From: Alviniconcha marisindica
Lineage: Eukaryota; Mollusca; Gastropoda; Provannidae
DNA length: 64,000 bases
Direction of reading: 5' to 3'
NCBI GenBank assembly: GCA_018857735.1
Contig: JABMCL010001087.1
Coordinates: 1,277,501-1,341,500, forward strand
Shown here one piece after another: positions 51,321 through 62,759 of this stretch. Numbering within the stretch: the first letter of the stretch is position 1; every line of letters starts with the position of its first letter. Both the position numbers and the translations under genes were made by a program. The notes under the pieces are model-generated. The model had not been told where the DNA came from. It worked only from the letters and a program-made list of their open reading frames with translations, and ran no database searches.

Positions 51321-54300
51321 GTGCACACTATGAAATATTATGCATTGTACATATTACTCGCGGTGAAAGCATATTCGTATTAGTTACTTTTTGCATTATG
51401 CTTATAAATGCTTTGTAGTTTATGCTGACAGTGCAGTTTATGAAAATAAGCTGCTTCAAGGACAGGCCATTGTGCGGGCGATACAATCATACATGTATGA
51501 CTATGACAGCTTGACCTAACGAGTTCAAGAAGAAGCATTTTGTTTTCACCTCTGGTACCTGACCATTTCGCCAGGGCCACCCTTCGTGCATTGTATCTTC
51601 TTTGTGAATGAATGTCGTAGCATCGCTCTTGAGCGGTGGTCCATCGGATTGAAACTAAATTACTGATGTTATCATGGCTCTTAATTGCAGTTCCTGACCC
51701 CAGCTTGTTTTTCCGACTCGGAACGGGATTTTCGAAACTGAGTGCTGAACTGCACAATGAATCTTGAGGAATGGGATGATGAATACTGAACTTTGTTGTT
51801 CCACCATGCCTATGACGTGTTAAATATATTGTCTTCCAGTAATGAGAACGGTATGACTTGGAGGCAGTTGCATCAGCTAAGTGTGGCCCCACAGTGTGTT
51901 CTTGGGTATTAACATCCACTTCAGAAAGAGAGAAGACAGTTGCGCAGAGCGACAGCACTCACTTTCGAAAGCCATGTAAACATGTTTGAGCTCGCCATAT
52001 GGATGGATGACCATCATGAGCTATGCCTTGTATCTGCCCCAAATTTCTTCAAGTTCAAATTATATATTTATATACAGACTCTACAAAAGTCCTTTAGATC
52101 AGACTATAAACCAAGGTCCCCTATGTGTATTTAAATACAAAGTAAAGGTCCTGTAGTCCTGTCACATGCACAGTTCAGTGGATTATAAAAATACCAAAAT
52201 AAACCAGAATGCACTAAAAGTGTTAGTCTTCAAACTGTTGAAACTGGACACGATATGAAAGAAGAAGAAAACATCTGTGCTGAAAGTGAATTCTTCTTCT
52301 TCTTCTTCTTCGTCGTCTTTTTCCCCCCTCTTTTTAAGCACAGAATTGTGTGTGTGTGGACACTTGTCAAGTGCTTCATCTCAGGGTGAGCCCTAAGCAC
52401 TTCACAATGGCAACTATAGCGCTATTCTTTGCTTCTGAGCAGACCCATTGAGCTCAGGTGGCATGCAACTCTGAATGAATGACTGTAGTTTTACACAGCA
52501 TGTTTTGAATATCCACCAAAGTGGATGCAGTCACCGTGCACATTCTGTGTACACCATACAACCACAGTGAGTCAGCTCAAGAGCAGAGAATAGCAGTATA
52601 CAAAAGCGATCAATAATAATAATTATAATACATGACCATCCATACTAACGACTACTACTAAAGCTGCAGTAGCAAACACCCATCTCTCTTCCCCGTCTAG
52701 AACACATACTCTCTCTCTCTCTCTCTCTCTCTCTGCTGCATTTTTTGTTTTGTTTTTAGAATCTGTCAAACAAAATAACAGCCAGTACATCCAACTGATT
52801 GCTGATTTTTGGTCCAGTATATGCTGATCTTAACCAGTAAAATACCAGAAATTACCGGTTAATGTGACCTCTGTTGCTTGCATAGAAGTAACCCCAGAAT
52901 CAGTGTTAACCAAACAGTTGTTGCTTCATTTCTTCTTGCGCTAATATGTTGATAGGCAAAGGTCAGGAGTTGCATCTGTATGCTTCCAGTATACACTTTT
53001 GTAGTGTAGGCTAGTCAGAAGTCAGTATAGACCTAAGATGTGCTGAGTCAGTCTGGAATCCTTATAGTAAAACAATATTATGAACTGGTGCAAAGAAGAG
53101 CTGCACTTGCACACATAGACAAAAGTGTCATTGGTATGGTGCCAGATATAAAACTCTCTCTGATCACTCTGCAGCAGAGACAAATGACTACCTGACTCTG
53201 CATGCTACATGTAAAGATTATTATAATTGATAGCTTTTAATAGAAATTGCACTATTCTCCACTCTCAAGCAAGCTCGCTGCACTTTGCATGTTTTTAGTG
53301 CATGCTGGGTTATTTATGTTTCCATAATCAGCTGAACTCTGACATAGACTCCAGGATATTTTGGATCCACACACAGACAGGAGAGTACACGTTGAGTGCT
53401 AAGACCCTACAGCAAACAGGGGACAAAAACATTTGGGAAGGAAATATACAAAGAGACACACAATGAAGTGATGAACTTGATATAGGCTTTTTAAGGAGAT
53501 TCAGGGGCATTTCATCAAGGCCTGCTGTCCCTGTCCCTTTTATCTAGCAGAGCCTTCAGCATCACACCCCCAGTGGTCATGCTAGGTTTTTTGAAAATTG
53601 GTCCCGTCAGCTTTTATCCCAGGTCTTTACCCAACACCTGAGTTCAAAACCAGTCTCAGTGAAACAAATCTTGGTGAAACCTAGACATCTGAAGAATAAA
53701 TGAAAACCGGCAAACTGGGATCGTTAATTAGACACATATCTAGATTCTAAATATGAAAGATAGCAATGGCTTGCTTACCTCTTTCTATTTCCTACGTGTT
53801 TTCATGGCAAAAAATAATTGCTGGCGGTGCCAACACCAAAGTCTGTCACTTTTTGCATGAATGTTCAGCATCATTAGTCTTGTAACACACTCCTCTCTGA
53901 GTCAGTTTGAGCCATCTGTTTTGATTGCATTCTGGGCACTGAACCCTCTTTCTGCAGGCGCACTAGTCACTGGGATCACCAAGGCAATTTTTACTAGCAT
54001 AGTGAAATCCAGGAATTGTGCTGCCAGATTCCCGATGACAATGTGACATGACATGACACCGCTCTCGTCACCGCTGTAACCACTCAGAGTACATTTGAAC
54101 TGATCAAAGTCATTTTGCGCTCTCGGTCCATTGATGGTTGTCGCATAGTGACGAGTAAGCAATGTCAGGTCTCTTGTTGCGTATGCATCTAGAAGTCCAG
54201 GAGGATTGCTGGGTGGATACTTCTGTCTGTCAAGCATGTTGGCCAAAGCTGACACTGTGCTAAGCTGATTGTCAGGAAAGCGTTTTGTCAGAGCCTGAAT

Positions 54301-57300
54301 CAGCTGTTCAGTAAATGCCGTCCGAGCTTGCTGAAATGCAGGTTGTCTGTCACAATACATAAGGTTGACCATTTGAAAAACACCACCATCCCATGTCACT
54401 GTTGTTGAAAAGTCTTGTTCATTATGGCCAGGGGTTGTGAGAAGGCACTGCAAACTTGCTTTCATACTGTCTACAACTGGCTGAATATCTGAGAGATTCA
54501 CAGCCTCTCGCTGGAAAGTCAAGTTCAGTTTTTCCATGATTGGTATGACGTCTGAAAGCATGTATGTCATTGCAACAAATGCAAACATTTTGCATTTACA
54601 GCTGCTGTGAGATTGTTTCTCTATGCTTAGTTTCTCAGTTCCAGTGCCAGTTCTGGGTACACACTTTTTACAGCTTGGACAGCTTTTCCTTGACTAAGCC
54701 ACTGGATGCTGATAGGATGTTTCAGATACAGGTATTGTGACTGGGCCAAAGCAACACACATCTTCTTCAGATGATGTGTTCTGTCACCAGAGGCCTTGTA
54801 GAGCTTGAAAATCTGTTGTAGACATAGTCTATAATCTGCCACAGACTGTACACCTTCTGTTGCATCTTTCGTTGCCAAAGCAACACAATGAGCTGCACAG
54901 TGAATGTGCACCAGCATGGGCTGTTGACCTTTCAGTCGTACACCAACACCATTGTGTCAACCTGTCATCGCTGATGTTCCATTTGACCCAAGTCCAACCA
55001 CCTGCCTATCTGCAATCGACCACTCCTCCAGAACTTTCACCAACATTTCAGCAGTTCCATTGTCAATTGTGTAATTTCCCAGAAAAATGGTTTCAACACC
55101 ATTGTTCTCTACACGTGAATCAGTTTTTTGTCAAGAGTACAATTCAATGTTTCATTGATGATTATACCCACAAAGTCACTCTTCTCAAGTTGTTGTTTTT
55201 CATTTCCTCTTTGGTGACATCCACAAGACACGGCTCCATCTGCGACACAAAGCTATAGTGTGTGTAGATTTCTCCAGTCTTCAGGGATTGCACTCCATTC
55301 ATCTTTTGAAGTTCAAGAAGTGATCCAAAATTATTGGCAGGGATATTGTTTTGCACAATACAGAAAACAGTCCATAACTGGGCTTGCGGGCATTCTTTCT
55401 CACTAGCACAGGCTGACTCAGAATGTGGAACCATGGAAGGTTGTTTTGACATAGTGGTCACTGCTGCTTTGTGAGATACAGACTTGGCATGTTCTGCAAG
55501 AGCCGAGTATTGATAGTTCCTTGAGCCCCTAGTGAAGCCATTTTTCTGCTTAGTTTTCTGACAAATAATGCAGAACATTGTCAGTTGCTGGTCCCTCTCT
55601 AGCCAGCTGAAGTCTTTCAACCAACCCTCACGAAATTCATCATGCCTGCATTTTTTGCTCGATGTTTCTGGTGTCTCTGGACATGTCTCATGGATAACAG
55701 GCTGTTGTTCCTCTGCGGTACTGGTAGATGGTCTGGCTTCGCCTTGCAAATGAGTATCAGAACTGGTAGATTATTCTACTCTTCTTGAAAAAAATCAAAA
55801 CATTGACTGTTGTCCTTTTCTTGCCATTGCCATCCACTGATAAATCTGCCTGATTATGTTGCAGACTACTAGGCCTATTATCATTCTCAGTACACGAGCT
55901 GCCTCAGGGAAACAATGTAGCAAAAATGGTCCTTTGGTTGGCCCACCAAGATGCGATCCACAAACTAGCGAGTAAAATGCAACTACAAACGCAGTTATTA
56001 GTAAATGCACGCTCTTCTGCTAGTTAGTGCCCTGACTGCTATGGCACTGGTGGGAACTCACCAGTTAGGCACAACCACAACAGTTGTCTGCGCCACTCAC
56101 CACTGTGGTGATAGCAAGGTTTGAGATAAAGCAAGCCATCACTGTACCCGTCTACTGTCCTGTGGTTGTGAATATATTTTAAAAAATAATTATTATATTT
56201 TGTATTTAGGACCCCAGATCTGTAACCAGTTCACGCCAAATATAACCAATCCCTGGGACCGGCAGCTTCCAAAAAATCCTGTATTCTCTTTTCATAAACA
56301 TAATTTTGCCGGTAATTACTGTTTATCGCAAACCCTGACCCCTCCTCCTCCTCCACACACTTCTCCAGACAAAAGAATGGTGCAGTTGCCTGTTGTTGTA
56401 AAATGGTAGAAGAAGAAATGAATTGTGGCCTCTCACAAAATTGTGGTTATGTTCACATAGTAAAAGTTATCATGTGTTCTTCCTTATTCTGTTCTAGCTT
56501 TCTCAAGCCAGCAGTGATTGCTCCGGTGGTAGCACGACTGAAACATGTCCTGCCTGACCTCCCATATGACTACAATGCCCTGGAGCCCTACATTTCTGCT
56601 GACATCATGAAGCTTCATCATCAGAAGCACCATGCTACTTATGTCAACAACCTCAACGTGGCTGAAGAGAAAGTGTCAGAAGCTCTTGCTAAAAGTGTGT
56701 GCCATAATAATGAGCATGTTTTGGTTTTTTGTTGATGAGACCTGTTGTAAGTAACTGTCCATGGGGATCCCAGAGGTGATAGCTGGTGTCTTGTGTGTTT
56801 TTTAGTGTTTTTTAAGGGTTTCTAAATATAAAATATAAACGTCATCAAAGGCAAAGTCCAAGCCAGACTCCAAGCACTGGTTTACAACATCCTTCCTCCA
56901 ATCACTATCGTAATTGGTTACACCATAGGTCTGATTTTTTTTTAGCAAGCTGACAATGTTTGTTGTTGTTGTTGGTTCGGAAATTTGTAACAGACAACTC
57001 AAATTATATCAGACATTTCTTTTATAACAGCACATTGCTTATTGCCAGCGAAATAAAACTAAAATCACTTCAAACAAGACAGAACAATATTTTTTACCCC
57101 AGGCAGATGTGCCTCATGTTTACATGTGTTCTTTGACATTATATTGTTTCCACAGTTTTATTAAGGAGTGCCCCCTCAGTGGTGTAACCAGTTATGGCAG
57201 TGTTTTGAGGAAGGGTGCTGGAAAGTGAGGCTTGGTGTGTGACTCCAAGCATCAGTTCACGACATCCTTCCTCCAACCACTGCACAAATGGCAGTAAGTT

Positions 57301-60205
57301 TCTACCCAGACAGCTACAGACAACTCCAAAAAATCATGGTGGGCCACATTTGTCTTATAACTGTTCACAGTGCTTATCCCAGCACATCAGAAAGTTGTTC
57401 AAATCAAGACAGAAGTAATCTTTTACCCGTGGCAGAGGCGCCAAATGTTTATGTGCTTGCTATGATGCCATGCTGCTTCCATGCTGCTTCCACAGTCTTA
57501 GTACTCAAACTTTTCGCATATTTTATGGAGGTAGACAGATGTGCTGAGATGAGAAATGCCCATTCAAAAGTGTAACTATTTATGGCAGATTTTGGAGGAA
57601 GGGAACCCAAACATAATGCTTGGAATGTGATCAAAAGGCAGTCATTTCTTATTTTCTGACTATACCATGAGAATATTCTGTGTATGTAGAGAGATGGAGA
57701 GCAAAATGAGAGATTGAGCGGAAAAAGGAAAGAAAAAGCATTGCTGCAGCCTCATATTTAGGTGTAGAAGACTTCTTTTGAATTTTGTATTAAAAAGGCA
57801 AGAAGCCCAGCCCCTTCATAAGGAAACTATTCAGTGCATCATTGTGTAATATGCCTAGATTAGAATGGTTTAACTGTCACTGTATCTTGCTGCCAATCAC
57901 CTGATTCTTATTTCATTGCTGCATATATATAAGCTTATAATTCTTCAAGGAAAGTTACATATTATTCTAAACAAGTAATTAGTTGTTCGGCTTATTGTTT
58001 TATGGGCAACTTTATAACCCAGCATAACTAATTAAATGCACCATCCTTAGAATTTCTGACTGGCATGAAAGATATAAGTCTGTCTGATGATCAATGTTAG
58101 TCCATGTAAGACGTTATGAGCATCTGTTTTACACTGTTCAGTGCACACATGAAATCTTTAATCTGTATTATGTAACTCTTTTTCTCAACAGACGATGTAC
58201 AGACAGTGATTTCTATGCAGCCTGCACTGAAGTTCAATGGAGGAGGACACATCAACCACAGCATTTTTTGGCAAGTGCTTGCTCCACAGGGAGGAGGAGA
58301 GCCAACAGGGGACCTGTTAGCACAAATTCGTGAAGACTACGGTTCTTTTGCTAACATGAAAAAGGAGCTGATTACGGCAACAGTGGGCATCCAAGGATCT
58401 GGATGGGGATGGCTTGGCTACAATCCATTGTCAGGTCGTTTGCGTGTAGCGTGCTGTGCCAATCAGGATCCCTTGCAGGCTACCACTGGTGAGAATCGGC
58501 TCTTTAGCTCATTTAGTGCATGGAGCACACCCTGAGTATCATATAATTGGCACACTGGTGACCTGCATTGCTAGGGCAAGTCATAATTCAGGATCATCTC
58601 ATATTCCCACCCTGTCCATACCATTGGTGTTCCAAGTGCAATTTGTTTTGTTTAATTGTTGTTGTTTTTTGGCTGTCCTAGCTTGTCATACGTTTTAAAA
58701 GGCATTGTTTCAATAAGACTTGGCCCAACACCCTTAGTTATTGGGTGGTTCAGGCAGGGTTGTTAACTTCCTTGGCCTTTACCCTGAATCGTTTAAGTCC
58801 CTTGGCTGTTTTTAATTCCAGTGTTAACTTTCTTCACCATGGAATGTGGTGACAGTGATTTTTGCAAAGTTTACAGTGCCAACTTTAAAGGCATTTTTGA
58901 GGACCCATAATCAGAGTGTATCTGGCAACAAGCAAAAACTTGTTCCTCATGCTATAGGATGCCAAGGAACACATTTTTTCCAATCACGTGATCTTCTGGT
59001 CAGCCAGGAAATAATAAAAGACACTTTTTTTCCATCTTTAATTCATGCAAACACAAGAGTTGTGGCATTTGTACTGCTTCGCAATTCTAGGTTCAACTTC
59101 CATTGTTATACACAGCATGAACCAACGCCAACCCGGAAATTAGCCCAAAAGTGGCAGTTACAACCTTTCACGACTTCTTGTGCAAAAGATTATACAAAGG
59201 GCATTCACTTATATATACCAGCTTTACTGAATTGCCCAATAGTAACTCAACTGCATCCAAATTCTCTGTCATATACTGCTGGCAGAGGTTCAGTGAGGTG
59301 ATGGTTCAGATTGTTGGTAAACTGCAGCCTAGAAAACCAACATTGCTGCTGAGTCACTTCAGTGGTGCATGGATCATTCTAAGAATAAAAGCGCATTGGT
59401 CAACTGGCCCACTTCTTCTGGTATAAATAAATGGGCCAACTTCTAACGCAAAATTTCAAACGCCCCCATCCACACATGCACAGACCTAATACCCCTGATG
59501 ATTTGGGTGTACTAGACATGCTTTACAGTTCATTTGTTTTCTGGCCCAAAATGTGCCTGGTTCTGGGTTTTCAGTGGCACATGTATAAGTCTCGCAACCT
59601 CTCGCTGCCATAGTGTCAGTTTCTGTATTGTGCTTTGTGAAGTCTCAGCACTCAGTTCGTGGGCAGTTCAAAGCAAGGCTTGTATTTCTGTTGCAAAGTA
59701 CAGATATTAACCATTTTTCTGGAAGCTGTGTTGAATATGCCCAGTTCTGGGTTTTCAGTGGCACATATGTAAGTCTTGGAACCTCTCACTGCTATATTGT
59801 CGGTTTCTGTATTGTGCTTTATGTAGTCTTAGCACTGATTTCTTGGGCAGTTCAAAGTGAGGTTTGTATTTCTGTTGTAAAGTACAAGTATTAACCACTT
59901 TTCTGGAAGCTGTGTTGATTTTTTAAATTTTATTGATTTGTTTTATTTGAGAACAAAATGAAACAAAAAAGAAGTGATGGAGAAAGAGCCAAAGCAGTGA
60001 GGGAACAAATGTTCCTGTCAAGATAAAAAATATATGCTTGGCATAGTGGAGTCTTCCATTTCCAGATCATCTGCATACTGCCAGTATTGCTGCTCCTGTC
60101 CCTGGTCTGTGCCTAAAAAAATATAGTAACTTTTCTAAAAAAAACTACATGTTTCCTTAAGTTGTACTCTTATCTGTATTTGAGTATAAACAGGTCTGCA
60201 TGCAT

Positions 60206-60287
<82 letters not shown>

Positions 60288-61366
60288 CCAATGTTATGGC
60301 TAATCACCACATCTGGCATGCAAATTCAACCTAGAAGTAATTTTTTTAAATTCTGAATTTAAAAAAAAGATGGTGTGGGTGGTGGGGGCTGATTTTCACA
60401 GTTAAAATTGTCCCAAAACAAGCAAAAGCTGGTTTGATCTTCAGCCTGTTTCCTGTAATCTAAACTCACTCTGGCATACTTCATGGTACTACATTCTGCG
60501 AAACAAAAGCAGACTGTATGCCACTTGTTAGCAGTGGTTGCAGCAGCAGCCTGTCAGAATAGCTCTAACATCAAACATCAAGCAAAATTGTATAGCATTT
60601 ATGAAGACAGTGGATTTAACTTTTACTTGTCAAATGATATCAAGAAAATGTATATGAGGAGAGGGAGGGGAGGGGGGCTTGCAAGGAAAACTATATTATG
60701 TTTATTATTTTAGAGATTTTTATATTATAATTAATACCTATATACATTTTTGTTGATCTTATAAAACTAGATGAGCTCACCCTTGTCAGTGCAATATGAC
60801 ACTATAAAAATGACTGCTATTATTATTATTATCGTTGTAAAGTTAGATAATGTTTGTTGGTTTGGTATCTTACAAGTTATAGACGTCTCAACCAACATAA
60901 TGTTGTTGGTCTGGTATTTTATAAGTTACTGACTTCTGAATCTTTTGCCATTCATAATTTTGGTACATACCAAAGACTTTGTATCCTGGCACATACTAGA
61001 CATATTGCAAGAAAGTGGGCATGTACTGACATTGTGCCTGCAGGACATGCAGCAAGAGATCTTGTTGCAACATGTGATCTTGATTTATAATGGTATTTTG
61101 GGGGGGGCATTTCAGTGAAAAGTGTTCACAAAGGCAGTTTTAAAGTGGAAAGAATTATGCACAGAGAATGGGAGAAAAAAAAACTGTTCTTGGTTTGTTA
61201 TGTTTTTCCACCAGGTCTGATCCCCCTGTTTGGCATTGATGTCTGGGAGCATGCCTACTACCTTCAGTACAAAAATGTCCGACCTGACTACGTCAATGCC
61301 ATCTTCAACATCGTGAACTGGAAGAACGTTGCTGAGCGCTTCCAGCAGGCCAAACTGGCCAACTAA
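51289..61366 (+). CDS. SOD2: Mitochondrial manganese superoxide dismutase
   Basis: Four exons join in frame: 51289-51320, 56498-56694, 58192-58488, 61215-61366. They total 678 nt and encode about 225 aa (human SOD2 is 222). The enzyme converts superoxide to oxygen and hydrogen peroxide in the mitochondrial matrix. The predicted Mn ligands are His51 (LHHQKHH), His99 ([11 protein letters not shown]), Asp184 and His188 ([11 protein letters not shown]), within one residue of the human precursor numbering. [18 protein letters not shown] marks the mature N-terminus. About 26 preceding residues are Ala/Arg/Lys-rich without acids, as expected for a matrix presequence. The gene is divergent from WTAP. 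The catalytic exons are certain; the first exon is predicted from frame, phase and composition. Confidence 0.95.
51380..51958 (-). CDS. Unidentified 192-aa open frame antisense within SOD2 intron 1
   Basis: An uninterrupted frame runs from ATG (51958) to TAA (51380) with mixed, non-repetitive composition ([32 protein letters not shown]). I recognise no domain. It has no predicted signal peptide or membrane segment. It lies just upstream of the WTAP/SOD2 divergent start region on the WTAP strand. A GGTCAG-GTACCA donor inside it would join in frame to an acceptor (TTGTATAG) near 51,083, so it could be an upstream exon of a WTAP-side transcript. It could also be chance, since one such frame per window is not impossible. 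Confidence 0.28.
   Translation of the reverse strand: MLSLCATVFSLSEVDVNTQEHTVGPHLADATASKSYRSHYWKTIYLTRHRHGGTTKFSIHHPIPQDSLCSSALSFENPVPSRKNKLGSGTAIKSHDNISNLVSIRWTTAQERCYDIHSQRRYNARRVALAKWSGTRGENKMLLLELVRSSCHSHTCMIVSPAQWPVLEAAYFHKLHCQHKLQSIYKHNAKSN
52000..53850. other. SOD2 intron 1, part without genes
   Basis: Holds a (TTC)n tract near 52,290-52,312 and (CT)n at 52,709-52,734. I see no coding exon on either strand here. Confidence 0.55.
53902..55749 (-). pseudogene. Broken hAT-type transposase relic (ZNF862/KIAA1586-like)
   Basis: Three minus-strand pieces follow one another: 55749-55162, 54917-54627 and 54588-53902. The first holds a BED/TTF-like zinc finger (CIICQ then [10 protein letters not shown]). 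The middle shows the DUF4371-like [12 protein letters not shown] and HNGVGVRLK block. The last ends with the hAT dimerisation motif [14 protein letters not shown]. Damage is visible as a TGA at 54,957-54,959 where this family normally has Arg (CGA to TGA), plus frame changes near 55,120-55,160 and 54,600. It lies in SOD2 intron 1 on the opposite strand and is not expected to be active. Terminal repeats were not identified. Confidence 0.8.
56498..56694 (+). CDS. SOD2: SOD2 exon 2
   Basis: The acceptor TTCTGTTCTAG opens 197 nt encoding the rest of the presequence and the N-terminal hairpin domain. This includes [34 protein letters not shown] and [10 protein letters not shown]. The donor is GTGTGT after AAAA, phase 1; it supplies the first base of an Asn codon. 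Confidence 0.95.
56857..57244. mobile_element. MITE family copy A in SOD2 intron 2
   Basis: The left end CTCCAAGCACTGG, then CATCCTTCCTCCAA, is the inverse of the right end TTGAGGAAGGGTGC, then GGCTTGG. The spacing of about 390 bp and inner sequence (ACTGTGGAAACAA region, inverted) match the copy at 22.5 kb. Confidence 0.55.
57240..57628. mobile_element. MITE family copy B, directly abutting copy A
   Basis: The left end GACTCCAAGCATCAG, then CATCCTTCCTCCAA, and right end TTGGAGGAAGGGAACCC, then ATGCTTGG, repeat the architecture of the neighbouring element. The two are back to back with about five shared bases. Confidence 0.55.
58192..58488 (+). CDS. SOD2: SOD2 exon 3
   Basis: The 297-nt exon runs from acceptor TTTCTCAACAG to donor GTGAGA. 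It encodes [32 protein letters not shown] and [15 protein letters not shown], ending NQDPLQATT. It holds the second Mn-binding His and the GSGWGWLG loop of the Fe/Mn SOD family. Confidence 0.96.
58846..59301 (+). pseudogene. Decayed SAP-domain open frame in SOD2 intron 3
   Basis: The start of this 151-aa frame, [19 protein letters not shown] then [12 protein letters not shown], fits the SAP helix-turn-helix motif (LKxxLRxxxLxVSGxKxxLVxR). The rest, including a possible SWIM-like YTAGRGSVR remnant, is degraded and followed by stops. SAP modules of this style occur in multicopy invertebrate proteins that also carry SWIM fingers and YqaJ nucleases. That link is inference. It is not part of SOD2. 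Confidence 0.45.
59556..59915 (+). repeat. Tandem duplication of about 184 bp in SOD2 intron 3
   Basis: TTCTGGGTTTTCAGTGGCAC through TTCTGGAAGCTGTGTTGA occurs twice back to back (59,556-59,739 and 59,740-59,915) with scattered substitutions. Confidence 0.85.
60208..60286 (+). repeat. (CA)n microsatellite in SOD2 intron 3
   Basis: About 78 bp of pure CA. Confidence 0.96.
61215..61366 (+). CDS. SOD2: SOD2 exon 4 with stop
   Basis: After the acceptor CACCAG, 152 nt encode [36 protein letters not shown] and [14 protein letters not shown], then TAA. This carries the DVWEHAYY signature with the Asp and His ligands. Confidence 0.97.
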
Positions 61367-61748
61367 AATGTTCAGGTGTTTATAAATTGCACGTAAGGAG
61401 TGAAAATTCAGAGAAGAATGAACTGATTGCAGTTATGCATATTATTTTTGTTTTCTTTCATGTTTCCGTTTAATTTTGTTTATTTCTGCCTGCAGTTAAG
61501 TCTAGGATGTCAGCTACAATTCAAGTGTGTCCTCTGCTAATAGACCTGGTGCATACAAAAATGAAAGGATATATTCCTAAGCTAATAAAAATAGCAGGTG
61601 TTAGTAACTGGCATGAATGCAAGTGGTAGTGTGGTTTACTGCAATCAGCGTTTGTTTTTTCTCCATTCAAATCAAGGCTTTTGTGACTGACTGACGTATT
61701 ATGAACAATATAGCTGGAAGAATAGGCTGGAGACAAATCAGTGTAATC

Positions 61749-61754
61749 AATAAA
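61749..61754 (+). terminator. Candidate SOD2 polyadenylation signal
   Basis: AATAAA lies 383 bp after the SOD2 stop. An earlier AATAAA occurs near 61,584, so two 3' ends are possible. Confidence 0.45.
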
Positions 61755-61769
61755 ATTTGAATTTGGACA

Positions 61770-62755
61770 AACTGTGACTGCTGTGATTGGATCAGTTTCT
61801 GTCTAGTATGTTTTGTGGTTGGTCTTCATTAAGGAACTAGCCTTCTCAAAAGAGACCAAAAAGGAAAATCAAAATCTCAGATTTTGTTTTAATTTGTTTT
61901 GTTGATTTTACTTTGAATTTGAAAACTGAGTTCCAAAGTGACAATTAGCAGGACTGGATGTACAAAAGGCCATCATCAGTTAAATGCTGCAGCTTGCAGC
62001 AACCTGTGAACTGCCTACAGCCTCCTTTTTTCCTCTGGTGGCTTGAGCATGCTCTTTTAATGCAGAACATCAAAGAGGTCATGGCATGGAACAGGCAAAC
62101 TAGGATGCTTGATGGTTGTTTTGAAATATATGTACCAGTAACATACCTGTCAACCCATACAGTTTACCAGTATAAAATAATAAAAAAATCATTATTTGGG
62201 GGGGATATGGCCATATAGGAAAATTGATACAGGAAAACATAATTTTCATGAGATTTTGTTGCTGTTTTAAACTGAGCAAAAAGATTGTAAAACTGTTGAA
62301 TGAGCAGTCAACACACACCATCGCCAAATGCACAGTGACTGGCCTAGTGCAATAGGCTAAGAAATCTCAGTGAAAGTGAGATTTGAAGTTGTGCATGCAT
62401 ATTTAGTACAACATTGCTTCTTCCTTCTGCCATGCCTGTTGGAATTCAAAATGCTGCTGCTGCCAGCGAAAAAACAAAAGACCCCGGCCTGCATAAGGGA
62501 AATACAGGTTCACAAACTCTGGACTTAGGTTTACTCCCAAAAGGGGTTGACAGCTATGCAGTAATCATCACTTGCCAAACTCTGTTCAAAGTTCAAGAAA
62601 AAATCAGCAGTGCATTTTTATTTTTTTAAACACCTGACTTTAAGTATTTAGTTTGGTCTCTTCTTTGTGTTGGACACCACATATTTTGAGAAGGCTATAT
62701 CATTTTAAAGCATGCTACAGGTTCTTGTTGACATTTCGATTGACATTCCTTTTTA
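61770..62755. other. Downstream flank of SOD2
   Basis: AT-rich sequence after the SOD2 3' UTR. No exon, tRNA or transposon was recognised. Confidence 0.5.
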
Positions 62756-62759
62756 TACC

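Noticed and set aside
55795..56010. 71-aa minus-strand frame upstream of the hAT relic
   Set aside because: Hydrophobic but without family motif; could be transposon flank, insufficient to call a gene.
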